Shown one piece after another: positions 18,278-26,718 of a stretch of 64,000 bases of DNA (within the stretch, counting starts at the first letter, position 1; each line of letters begins with the position of its first letter). This stretch comes from Cytophagales bacterium Alg240-R148 (lineage in GTDB: Bacteria; Bacteroidota; Bacteroidia; Cytophagales; Cyclobacteriaceae): contig LS999827.1 in the NCBI GenBank assembly GCA_900537185.1, positions 625,001 to 689,000 of the forward strand, in the 5' to 3' direction. The notes below the pieces were generated by a model, which was not told where the DNA came from, searched no databases, and saw nothing but the letters and a program-made list of their open reading frames with translations. Position numbers and translations under genes: made by a program.

Positions 18278-19987
18278 CTAAAAATTATAATTATATCCAA
18301 GTGTACCCGTATACTCTGTATACCTAGGATTGTTTGCTGCATCGGGCAAATATTTGCTCGCTGCTACTACATTTAAATTCAATCGGTGTTTTTTCTTTAT
18401 GGCGTATGCACCCCCTATGCGGGCATTGATCACCCTGCTCTGCAAATTACCAGCATTGTAGGCATTGTTTAAAGAGACAGAAAGGTTGCTTCTCAATTTT
18501 CTATCAAAAAAGCCTTTTGAAACTGCCAAAGTAGGGCCAATGGTAGTATTGTCTACAAAACCTGACTGGGTTTTAAACACATTTAAAGCGGCCGAAAAGG
18601 TCAGTGCCTGTGGTACATTGCTCCAAGCATACGTGGTATTGGCGCTATAAAACTGCGAACCTGTTGGTTGTTCTGTTCCACCTTGTTCGTCCTTGGCATC
18701 CTGAAAGTTCAAATTCAACATCAACTGTTGCCGGTTGGTCTTGGTTGCCTTTATGGCATACCCAATGGTGGCCGTCGCATTTTGTGAAATCTGTGTAAAA
18801 TTTAAGGTATCTAAATTCTCGTATGGCGTAATGGCATTGATGTCTTGAAATTGTGACCGGATATTGGTATAAGACAGGAAATTGGAATAAGCCAAATTGA
18901 TGTTGAGTTTTTCGCTTGCATTGATCCCAGCACTCAATGAGCCCACGGTTCGCTTCATGGTACTGATTTTTTGACCATCTAAATTGTCGCGTTGCACTCC
19001 AACATTGGCAGACAGGTTGACAGTTCCTCTGAATAAAGCCACCGATCCGTTTACAGTAATATTTTCTAAATCATTATTGAAATAATAGGCCCCTAAAGTA
19101 CGATAGCCTGGCCCCACATTTTCATACCCCCCTCCCACGGTATACCCATTGCCTGTGTAATTGATTCCAGCTTTAAAAGCATTGTAATATTCCGTTGACG
19201 CGCGAGGAGTGAAAAAGTTGCCAAATATACCGAAAGCTTGATTGGAAGCTTCTGTTTCTTCTGCTCTTATATCCCGAGTTACCGCACTCGAAGCAAGTTC
19301 TGCTTCTAAGAACAACCTGTTAAACAGTTTTTTTCTTCCTCCAAAACTCATTACCAGATTTTCTTCTGGCAAAACACCAGATTCTTCGGGAACATAGCCA
19401 ATGCTGTTCAGTTCGTCCTCTGCTTTAAAAAGGATTAAGTCGGCTTTGTCCCCTTCGTGCTCGTAGCTCACTTTTAAACCCATGCCCATTCTTTTAAAAG
19501 CCGGAGTAATCGCTGATTCTGAAAGGGTATCTGGTTCTACAGCTTTGTTCAAACGCCCGTACATCAAGGCATATTTGAAACGTCCTTTGGGTGCCAATTC
19601 AACTGCTGCACCGTAAAAAACATGCCCCCCTAAGGTATATGGTGAAAAAGAGGTGCTGCCATAACCAATTTTGGTTTTCACCCATTTATAAGAAGGGGAG
19701 AGACTAAATTGATTGAAAGGTTGTTGGAAGCTGGTTTGTTGGTTGGAGTAAGAAAAAGAGAGCGGAATATTCCAGCCATAGAGGGCAACGTTTAAGTTGC
19801 CTGTTAAAATAAAGTTATAGGGGTCTCTTCTATTTTCAATGCCCGATGCACTGTAAAACAACTGATTCAGTGCTATGCCACCTGATAATCTAATTGGTTT
19901 TTCTTTGCCAATTCCATCCAAGCTTTGAGCCAGTCCATTGGCCCCAAACAACAATAACATTCCCCAAATAAAAAATATATGTTTCAC
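18278..19987 (-). CDS. Outer-membrane beta-barrel protein
   Basis: A protein of about 569 residues. I prefer the GTG at 19987, which gives a regular signal peptide (MKHIFFIWGMLLLFGANGLAQ); an ATG at 20041 would add 18 hydrophobic residues. The body consists of alternating strands with Gly/Tyr/Asn-rich turns throughout (for example FKAGINYTGNGYTVGGGY) and ends in the aromatic residue Phe (GYNYNF), the usual outer-membrane barrel signature recognised by BamA. No plug or TonB-box is evident. It is the first gene of the barrel, coiled-coil, toxin, immunity series and so may anchor or export its partners. It is not clearly PorP/SprF-like by eye. The family was not identified. Confidence 0.7.
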   Translation of the reverse strand: MKHIFFIWGMLLLFGANGLAQSLDGIGKEKPIRLSGGIALNQLFYSASGIENRRDPYNFILTGNLNVALYGWNIPLSFSYSNQQTSFQQPFNQFSLSPSYKWVKTKIGYGSTSFSPYTLGGHVFYGAAVELAPKGRFKYALMYGRLNKAVEPDTLSESAITPAFKRMGMGLKVSYEHEGDKADLILFKAEDELNSIGYVPEESGVLPEENLVMSFGGRKKLFNRLFLEAELASSAVTRDIRAEETEASNQAFGIFGNFFTPRASTEYYNAFKAGINYTGNGYTVGGGYENVGPGYRTLGAYYFNNDLENITVNGSVALFRGTVNLSANVGVQRDNLDGQKISTMKRTVGSLSAGINASEKLNINLAYSNFLSYTNIRSQFQDINAITPYENLDTLNFTQISQNATATIGYAIKATKTNRQQLMLNLNFQDAKDEQGGTEQPTGSQFYSANTTYAWSNVPQALTFSAALNVFKTQSGFVDNTTIGPTLAVSKGFFDRKLRSNLSVSLNNAYNAGNLQSRVINARIGGAYAIKKKHRLNLNVVAASKYLPDAANNPRYTEYTGTLGYNYNF

Positions 19988-20231
19988 CCAATCAAATAAA
20001 AAAATATGAACAAATAAAAAAAAAATCTCTGATGCAAGCAAACTATTAACCTACCATAAAGTACACCCAAATATTGATGAACAATTAAGCGATTTATTGG
20101 CATAAATCAATAAAATATGTCTTTACTTATATTAAATCGAAATTTTATGGGACGCCAACTGGAATTTTATTACATCCCACTTAACTTCATTTATTCTATT
20201 GTAAAGTAAATTTGGAAACGGATTATGGCAA

Positions 20232-22973
20232 TTATTTCTTTTCAACTCTTCGAGCAAATAGCTGGAGTCCATTGGCGTCGTAGCCAGAAATAATATAAAT
20301 GCCTCTTGGCAACACTGGCACTTCGTATTCGTTGTAGGCCTCGTACGGATATGTTTTAATGTGTTGCCCCAAAATATTCGATAGTTTGACCGAATTTATT
20401 TTTTGGGTGGATATGATTTTAAAATGTTCTTTTAATGGATTTGGGAAAATAGCAGTGTTGACCTTCCTTTCTTTAACAAAAGTAGATAGTACTTTTTCAT
20501 TGGCCATTCCTTGATCAAATTTACCATACCAAATGCCTCTTCCATGGGTAGCAGCTACAATAACACTATCCGATTTTCGAATATCAATCATGTCCACTCG
20601 TATGGCTGGCAACCCTTGGTTGTATGGTGTCCATTCTTCCAGAGGGTCGTGGTTGTTTTCCAAACCCCAAACACCTCTTTCGGTAGCAAGAAATATTTTG
20701 GTATCGTCATAAGGGTTAAAAAGGCCCCATCGGACAGGCATGTCCGGTAAATTTCTCTGTTGGTTTTTCCAATGGATGCCCCCATCTCGTGTTAACCAGA
20801 CAGACTCTACACCAAAATTAGATAAAGTCACCATTATCGTATTGGCATCATCCCCAAAATCGAGAGAAGAGACATATCCAACTGGCAATTGGTTGTTGTC
20901 GATGCGTTTGGTCTCAGGGGCAAATGGAAGCCCTGTAGTGCGGTAAACCTTGCCTAATTCCGTCCCTAAAACAGCGGTTCTGGAGTTTACCGGTGAGGTC
21001 TTCATAATTTTAATTCCCGTTATAGGCTCTTGTAAATTCGCATTCAATTTTATAAAAGTAACTTCGGCTAGTCCTTTGCTATCTTTGCCTAAATACCCAT
21101 TGATGTTAAACACCGCCAAAGAATCATAAAACCGGCCTTTCAAACTTGAATACAAACCGCCATTGCCACTTGTAGCCATGTTGGAATAAATTAGATTGTT
21201 GTAATCATCATAGTCTGCTGGGTTTACAAACAAACCAGAGGTATAGCCCGTCACATTTACTTCTTCATTGAAATGAATAAAATACCTGTTGCCATAAACC
21301 GAAGTGATTTTTAATTCTGGATCATCGGCATCCCAAAAACACAAACCACCATCCCCTCCAGAAATCATATGCTCGTGTTGGATCCCACCCTCATTTTCAT
21401 ACAAGCTACCATTGTCTTGGGTGCCACCAAGTACCTCCATCGAACCATTGGTTGGATGGATTACACCAGAATAAAACTGGGTGGTAGTCAAAGTGTTGTT
21501 TACAGTAGTGAAATCCGGGTAAGTGTCTGCTGCATCATTGGGATCAATATCTTTTGTTAAAGACATATTCGGCGTGTAAAAAACACCTCCATCTGAAACC
21601 ATTGCTAATTCATCTGACGAATTCCCTAGGAATTGAATGGCATGTATATCGGCGTGCACATACCTCGATTTGATCCTTTTTATTTCCTCCTCAGATAGAC
21701 CAGGCTCCGCTAGTTCGTACAAAGCTGCCCAATCTGACAATTTTATCCAAGGAGCAATGCCCCCTGAATTCCTTGTGTCGTTTAACACATAAGTATCCAA
21801 CCCGCCTAGGAGCAATTTATATTCGTCATTTGGGTCTACAGCCAAACTTGCAGCATGCCATGGAATGGATGCCCAACCATCTGGTTGTGCTAGTTCAGTA
21901 AATGAAACAGCACCATCCACACTTTGTTTTAATGCCACGTAATAATCCCGCAACTGCCCTAAGGCGTTATAAACCCCAGACATAAACACCGCATAAACAT
22001 GTTGGTCATTGGTGGGAGCTGCTTTCAATACTATACGGCCAGCAATAGCGCCATTTAAGTCGTCTAGGTATTGGTTGTTTAAATCCCAGCTCAGCCCATC
22101 ACTTGAAAATAATACCACACCTCCTCCTTTGTTTTCCAAATTCTGCATACTTCCAACATACAAGGTGTTTTCTGGACCGATTTCGATGTCTGACACCGCA
22201 TAAGGTTCTGTTTCATTTGGAATTAAAGGCAATACTTGGTTCCATGTGTCCCCTCCATCTATGGACCTATACAAACCATCGTTAGGTAAAGAATTAAAAA
22301 CTCCATCCATATAAGTTCCAGAGGCCACCCCCGCATAAACCACACTGGCTCCGTTTTCTTCTCGAACAACAATATCATTTACATATTGAAACAGACTGGT
22401 TGACGTTAGTTGGTTCCAACTATTGCCACCATCCACAGACTTCCAAATACCCGATCCAACCGAAGAAGATGCCCGGTAATTCAAAAATGCCGAATGGGCC
22501 TCTCCTGTACCAACATACAATATATTGGCATCATTGGGATCTTCTGCAATGCTGCTGATGGCTTTAGTTTCAAGTGCAGCTACTTCCTGCCAGGCAGCAT
22601 CATTTCTAAAGGAGCCATTGCGCCATAACCCACCGGAAATACTTCCATAAAACAAGGAGTTAGAGGACTGGTGAAAATGAAGCGCCCTTCCTCTACCTGC
22701 AAATTCGGAAGGAATATTGCTCCAGGCAAAATCACGTTCTTTGTTATTAATATTGGAAATAGCCCTGTCCGCTATTTCCATTTTTTCGTAAGGCACTCTT
22801 TTTTGAGTCCTTTCTTGCATCATTTGAAAATCCCTTACAACTGATTTACTGATATTATTTTGGAAATCCGGACCTGAATCAACAGGTGCCTGGTTGGGGA
22901 TAAGAATATACCCCAAACTTGCCAAAACAAGGCCCGAAAAAGCAAACAGTATGTATTTTAATCGAATCTTCAT
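20232..22973 (-). CDS. T9SS-secreted beta-propeller (VPS10/sortilin-like) protein
   Basis: A 913-residue protein with an N-terminal hydrophobic export signal (MKIRLKYILFAFSGLVLASLGYIL). The body has many propeller blades of the kind SxDGGxSW (KSVDGGNSWNQL, RSIDGGDTWNQV, TRDGGIHWKNQ), the BNR/sortilin pattern also seen in exported glycosidases and photosystem-assembly-like proteins. The last ~75 residues are a type A T9SS sorting domain: IFPNPLKEHFKI, then ILGQHIKTY and LPRGIYIISG. It should therefore be exported through T9SS and attached or released at the surface. No glycosidase catalytic residues are obvious, so substrate and role are unknown. It is a separate transcription unit from the barrel gene downstream. 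Confidence 0.85.
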   Translation of the reverse strand: MKIRLKYILFAFSGLVLASLGYILIPNQAPVDSGPDFQNNISKSVVRDFQMMQERTQKRVPYEKMEIADRAISNINNKERDFAWSNIPSEFAGRGRALHFHQSSNSLFYGSISGGLWRNGSFRNDAAWQEVAALETKAISSIAEDPNDANILYVGTGEAHSAFLNYRASSSVGSGIWKSVDGGNSWNQLTSTSLFQYVNDIVVREENGASVVYAGVASGTYMDGVFNSLPNDGLYRSIDGGDTWNQVLPLIPNETEPYAVSDIEIGPENTLYVGSMQNLENKGGGVVLFSSDGLSWDLNNQYLDDLNGAIAGRIVLKAAPTNDQHVYAVFMSGVYNALGQLRDYYVALKQSVDGAVSFTELAQPDGWASIPWHAASLAVDPNDEYKLLLGGLDTYVLNDTRNSGGIAPWIKLSDWAALYELAEPGLSEEEIKRIKSRYVHADIHAIQFLGNSSDELAMVSDGGVFYTPNMSLTKDIDPNDAADTYPDFTTVNNTLTTTQFYSGVIHPTNGSMEVLGGTQDNGSLYENEGGIQHEHMISGGDGGLCFWDADDPELKITSVYGNRYFIHFNEEVNVTGYTSGLFVNPADYDDYNNLIYSNMATSGNGGLYSSLKGRFYDSLAVFNINGYLGKDSKGLAEVTFIKLNANLQEPITGIKIMKTSPVNSRTAVLGTELGKVYRTTGLPFAPETKRIDNNQLPVGYVSSLDFGDDANTIMVTLSNFGVESVWLTRDGGIHWKNQQRNLPDMPVRWGLFNPYDDTKIFLATERGVWGLENNHDPLEEWTPYNQGLPAIRVDMIDIRKSDSVIVAATHGRGIWYGKFDQGMANEKVLSTFVKERKVNTAIFPNPLKEHFKIISTQKINSVKLSNILGQHIKTYPYEAYNEYEVPVLPRGIYIISGYDANGLQLFARRVEKK

Positions 22974-23018
22974 TGAATTTCATTCAAGAATTGGAAATGC
23001 AAGACCACTAATTCTAAA

Positions 23019-25127
23019 TTAATTATTGCGCAAGGTAGTGTTTCCTGATAACTTCAGCAAAAATGCATATTCTAAAGCTGTTTCCTTTAATTGTTCGAAC
23101 CGACCTGATGCCCCACCATGCCCCGCTTCCAAGTTGGTATGCAACAATAGTAGGTTATTGGAGGTCTTGGTAGCCCGCAATTTTGCCACCCATTTGGCTG
23201 GTTCCCAATATTGTACCTGAGAATCGTGGTACCCTGTTGTAACCAACATATTAGGGTAGGGCTGGGCTATTACATTGTCATAAGGAGAATACGAACACAT
23301 ATATTCGTAGCTATCTCGGTTGTTCGGATCTCCCCATTCATCGTATTCCCCAGTAGTTAGTGGGATGCTATCGTCCAACATAGTGGAAACTACATCCACA
23401 AAAGGAACGGCAGCAACAATTCCATGGAACAAGTCTGGTCGTAGGTTTATAACTGCGCCCATTAGCAACCCTCCAGCGCTGCCCCCCATAGCGTAAAGAT
23501 TACTCTTTTGTGTATATCCCGCTTCTATTAGCCCTTCAGCTGCATCTATAAAATCAAAAAAGGTATTCTTTTTCTTAAACATCTTACCCTCTTCGTACCA
23601 TTTTCTCCCCATTGTTTGTCCTCCTCTTACATGCGCTATTGCAAAAACAAATCCACGGTCTAACAAACTTAACCGAACAGAACTAAAATACGGGTCAATG
23701 GTAGACCCATAACTTCCATAGCCATATAAAAGTAAGGGGTTGGATTGGTCCAACTCGATCCCTTTTTTATAAACAATAGACACTGGTATTTTCACACCAT
23801 CCCGAGATTCAATATACAGCCTTTTGGTGGCATAGTTTGCAATGGTATACCCACCCACCACTTCTTGTTGTTTTAACAGAGTCTTTTCTTTGGTGGTCAT
23901 GTTGTAGTCATATACCGAAGAAGGGGTGGTCATAGAAGTATAGCCAAACCTTAAAATTTCACTGTTAAAATCTACATTGACAGAGGAGTAAGCCGTATAA
24001 GCCTCTTCAGCAAAATCAATATAATGTTCTGTACCCGCCCTTTGGTTCATAATGCGCAACTCCAACAATCCATTTTTCCGCTCTTCTACCACCAAAAAAT
24101 CGTTAAATACTTCAATGCCCTCTAAAAAAACATCTTCTCTATGGCCTATTAGTTCTTTCCAATTGTCAATTTCCGTATTGGTTTCGGGCACCACCATCAG
24201 CTGAAAGTTGACCGCATCTTTATTCGTCAACACTAAAAATTTGTCTTCATGGTGGGCAATGCTGTATTCGTGTCCTTCTATTTTCGGCGAAAAATCGCGG
24301 AACGCTCCATGTGGGTTGTCCGCTTCCAATATCTGGTAATGGTTGGTCAATGTACTACTGCTCCAAACCACCAAGTATTTGTCGGACTTGGTTTTATAGA
24401 TACCAGAATAAAAAGCTTCTTCCTTTTCATGGTATACCAGTGCATCACGATCTGGGTTGGTATGCAAAATGTGTTTCAAGGTCTTATCGGACCTCAATGT
24501 CTTTTCGTCTTTTAAGGTATAAAACAACGTTAAATTGTCATTTGCCCAAGTTGCACCTCCCGTTGTTCCTTTCAAAACGTAATCCAGTGTTGCATTGGTT
24601 TCTAAATTTTTGAAATGAATTTCATAAATCCTTCTGCTCACTTTATCCACTCCATAGGCCAGCCATTTGTTATCTGGGCTGATGCTCAAACCTCCAACAT
24701 CAAAATAAGCATGCCCTTCTGCCAATATATTTACATCCAATAAAACTTCTTCACTATTTTCCTGTGTCAAATGTTTTCTGCAGTAAATTGGGTATTCTTT
24801 TTTATCCTCAAATCTAGTATAATACCAATATTCATTTCTGAAATAAGGCACCGACTCATCCGTTTTTTTTATTCTAGCTACCATTTCGTCATACAACTCA
24901 CTTTCCAGTTCCTTTTCAGGCGCCATCACCTCTTTTGTATGTGCATTTTCGGCATTCAAATATTCCAAAACATCCAAGGTCTGTTGGTCTGGCTGCTTCG
25001 ACTCTTTTTGCTCGTCGGTCAATCGCATCCAATGGTAAGGGTCGTTTCTATCCTGTTGGTGGGCAGAATGGGTGTATGGAACTTTTTTGGCCACAGGTGC
25101 CTTATGATCAGTAGCTATCTTTGTCAT
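23019..25127 (-). CDS. ptrB: Oligopeptidase B (S9 prolyl oligopeptidase family)
   Basis: A 702-residue protein of the usual length. The N-terminal part is a seven-bladed propeller beginning DPYHWMRL, typical of oligopeptidase B. The C-terminal alpha/beta-hydrolase domain shows the nucleophile Ser550 in GGSAGG, Asp635 (GYHDSQVQYWEP) and His670 (EAGHGG). It cleaves after Arg/Lys in short peptides. No signal peptide is present, so a cytosolic location is likely, although some Bacteroidota relatives are lipoproteins. It is transcribed alone with a plausible -7 box upstream. Confusion with prolyl endopeptidase is possible but the GGSAGG context and N-terminus favour oligopeptidase B. Confidence 0.9.
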   Translation of the reverse strand: MTKIATDHKAPVAKKVPYTHSAHQQDRNDPYHWMRLTDEQKESKQPDQQTLDVLEYLNAENAHTKEVMAPEKELESELYDEMVARIKKTDESVPYFRNEYWYYTRFEDKKEYPIYCRKHLTQENSEEVLLDVNILAEGHAYFDVGGLSISPDNKWLAYGVDKVSRRIYEIHFKNLETNATLDYVLKGTTGGATWANDNLTLFYTLKDEKTLRSDKTLKHILHTNPDRDALVYHEKEEAFYSGIYKTKSDKYLVVWSSSTLTNHYQILEADNPHGAFRDFSPKIEGHEYSIAHHEDKFLVLTNKDAVNFQLMVVPETNTEIDNWKELIGHREDVFLEGIEVFNDFLVVEERKNGLLELRIMNQRAGTEHYIDFAEEAYTAYSSVNVDFNSEILRFGYTSMTTPSSVYDYNMTTKEKTLLKQQEVVGGYTIANYATKRLYIESRDGVKIPVSIVYKKGIELDQSNPLLLYGYGSYGSTIDPYFSSVRLSLLDRGFVFAIAHVRGGQTMGRKWYEEGKMFKKKNTFFDFIDAAEGLIEAGYTQKSNLYAMGGSAGGLLMGAVINLRPDLFHGIVAAVPFVDVVSTMLDDSIPLTTGEYDEWGDPNNRDSYEYMCSYSPYDNVIAQPYPNMLVTTGYHDSQVQYWEPAKWVAKLRATKTSNNLLLLHTNLEAGHGGASGRFEQLKETALEYAFLLKLSGNTTLRNN

Positions 25128-25147
25128 TTGTTTTTTATATTATAGCG

Positions 25148-25155
25148 CAAATTTA
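25148..25155 (-). promoter_or_regulatory. Bacteroidota-type -7 box before ptrB
   Basis: On the minus strand the bases read TAAATTTG followed by CGC, matching the TAnnTTTG -7 consensus, about 20 bases before the ptrB ATG. A TTG lies upstream, but the spacing (14 bases) is shorter than usual. Confidence 0.4.
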
Positions 25156-25178
25156 AATAAATTCTAACGCAACCCACT

Positions 25179-25280
25179 ATGGAAAAGAAAAAGAAGGTAA
25201 AGGAAGAAGAGCCAAAAGAAATTGTTCCAGATCAAGAAGAAGTAACAAAAGGATTATTTCCTAAAAACATAGATTTTTAA
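25179..25280 (+). CDS. Small charged protein of 33 residues
   Basis: A short open frame (MEKKKKVKEEEPKEIVPDQE... ending GLFPKNIDF) in the gap between ptrB and the transporter gene, divergent from ptrB and convergent with the transporter. The Lys/Glu-rich composition and the distinct hydrophobic ending look like a real cytosolic microprotein rather than random sequence. No family is known to me and nothing shows its role. Confidence 0.45.
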   Translation: MEKKKKVKEEEPKEIVPDQEEVTKGLFPKNIDF

Positions 25281-25297
25281 AAAAACCTTGGCTGTGG

Positions 25298-26716
25298 CTA
25301 ATCAAAGTTCAAAATTAAATTGAGTATAACAAACCAGGTAATTATTACAAATGGGGCCAATAGGCCGATACTCCCTGTAAATCTGAATTTCTTTTGTTCT
25401 ATTAAACCTGTACTATAGGCAATCGCATTGGGTGGAGTAGACACGGGTAAAAACAATGCAGCCGATGCACTTAATGCAATCGAAAACACTACTGCAACTT
25501 TTATATCTGGTGCGAGCAAAATACAAGAAGGTATCAAAATACTTGAAGCAGCTGTATTGCTCATAAAATTGGACACTACGATGGTAACCAGCCCTAACAA
25601 AATGATAACGCCGTAGGTGCTAAGCCTGCTAATAGATATATGATTCAAATAATGCTCTGCCAAGCCAGTATCAATAATAGCTTCTCCTAAGGAAAGCCCT
25701 CCAGCCACTAAAATTAAGGTATCCCAAGGTAAATTCCTGACATCTTCAGTTTTCAATACCTGGGTCATTGTCAATACTACAATTGGTAGGGTAGAAACAA
25801 AATAAACCGGTATGCCATGCAGACCCGAAGTGAGCCATAAGCCCATAGTAACCAACAAGGTGGCTGCCATAATATTGATGTACCGCTGGTTTTTTTCTTG
25901 CTTTTCTGTATCCAGCACTTTAGGATTAAACACCGCTTTTTTAGGTGGGTATCGAACCATTAAAGCCTTGTACATTGCGAGGGTTAAAATCAAAGCCACA
26001 GGTGCCCCAACCACCATCCACTCTACAAATGTAATCGTGATGTTGTTGTTTTCAAGAATACCAATGGCAATGGCATTGGGTGGGCTTCCAATAATTGTTC
26101 CCATGCCCCCGATAGAAGCAGAGGCTGGAATCCCCAACAATAAAGCGTTAACAAAAGGGTCGTTTTTGTCTAATTTCTTAATAAAAGGCATTAATGCTGC
26201 AAGCATCATTGCAGCCGTAGCTGTGTTGCTCATAATCATCGAAGCAAACATGGAGGTGAGCATAATGCACAATAACAACCGAGAAGTTTTTCCTGCAGAA
26301 GCCCGGGCGGCCCAATTAAAAAGCCGTTTATCCAAATGTGTTTTTTCCATACCCATGGCCAATACAAAACCACCCAACATCAGCCAAATAACCGAACTCG
26401 AAAACGTATTAACATATTTTGCAGGGTGCAATTCAGGGGTTGCATTAAAAGCCGGGTAACCCAAAAAAAACAGAAGAAAGCTCATAATTAGTGCACCAAC
26501 AGCAAATGGCGGGATGGCTTCCGTAATCCAAAGGGCTATTGAAAATACAAATATAAAAAAAGTATATACCTGCGAATCTGTGAAATTATCTGGCGTTATT
26601 AGCCATGTTAATAGAAAAGCAAAAGAAAGTGAGCCCAAAAATAACCCCGTTTTTTGCTCCAAATTTTTTCTTATATCCCGCACATATTTTTGGGCACTCC
26701 GCCTAGAATCATTCAT
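25298..26716 (-). CDS. DASS (SLC13) family sodium:dicarboxylate/sulfate symporter
   Basis: A 472-residue inner-membrane protein with about 11-12 hydrophobic segments after a short charged N-terminus. The two family repeats each carry the SNT motif that binds sodium and carboxylate: SNTATAAMML and SNTAASSILIP. ITEAIPPFAVGAL is also typical of the family. It probably imports C4-dicarboxylates with sodium; sulfate or phosphate are alternatives that cannot be separated by eye. Its ATG lies two bases before the stop of the MurF-Alr gene in transcription order, so the two are likely cotranscribed. Confidence 0.88.
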   Translation of the reverse strand: MNDSRRSAQKYVRDIRKNLEQKTGLFLGSLSFAFLLTWLITPDNFTDSQVYTFFIFVFSIALWITEAIPPFAVGALIMSFLLFFLGYPAFNATPELHPAKYVNTFSSSVIWLMLGGFVLAMGMEKTHLDKRLFNWAARASAGKTSRLLLCIMLTSMFASMIMSNTATAAMMLAALMPFIKKLDKNDPFVNALLLGIPASASIGGMGTIIGSPPNAIAIGILENNNITITFVEWMVVGAPVALILTLAMYKALMVRYPPKKAVFNPKVLDTEKQEKNQRYINIMAATLLVTMGLWLTSGLHGIPVYFVSTLPIVVLTMTQVLKTEDVRNLPWDTLILVAGGLSLGEAIIDTGLAEHYLNHISISRLSTYGVIILLGLVTIVVSNFMSNTAASSILIPSCILLAPDIKVAVVFSIALSASAALFLPVSTPPNAIAYSTGLIEQKKFRFTGSIGLLAPFVIITWFVILNLILNFD

Positions 26717-26718
26717 AG

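Noticed and set aside
20232-22973. Glycoside hydrolase (sialidase) call from the Asp-box-like blades
   Set aside because: SxDGGxSW blades are also found in sortilin-like and other propellers, and no sialidase Arg triad or nucleophile is evident.
25812-26459. Open plus-strand frame of 215 codons inside the DASS transporter gene
   Set aside because: It is antisense to membrane-helix codons, which often leave the opposite strand open; no domain or start context.
25298-26716. Arsenite or citrate transporter identity
   Set aside because: The two SNT motifs and overall plan fit DASS/SLC13 better than the ArsB or CitM groups.
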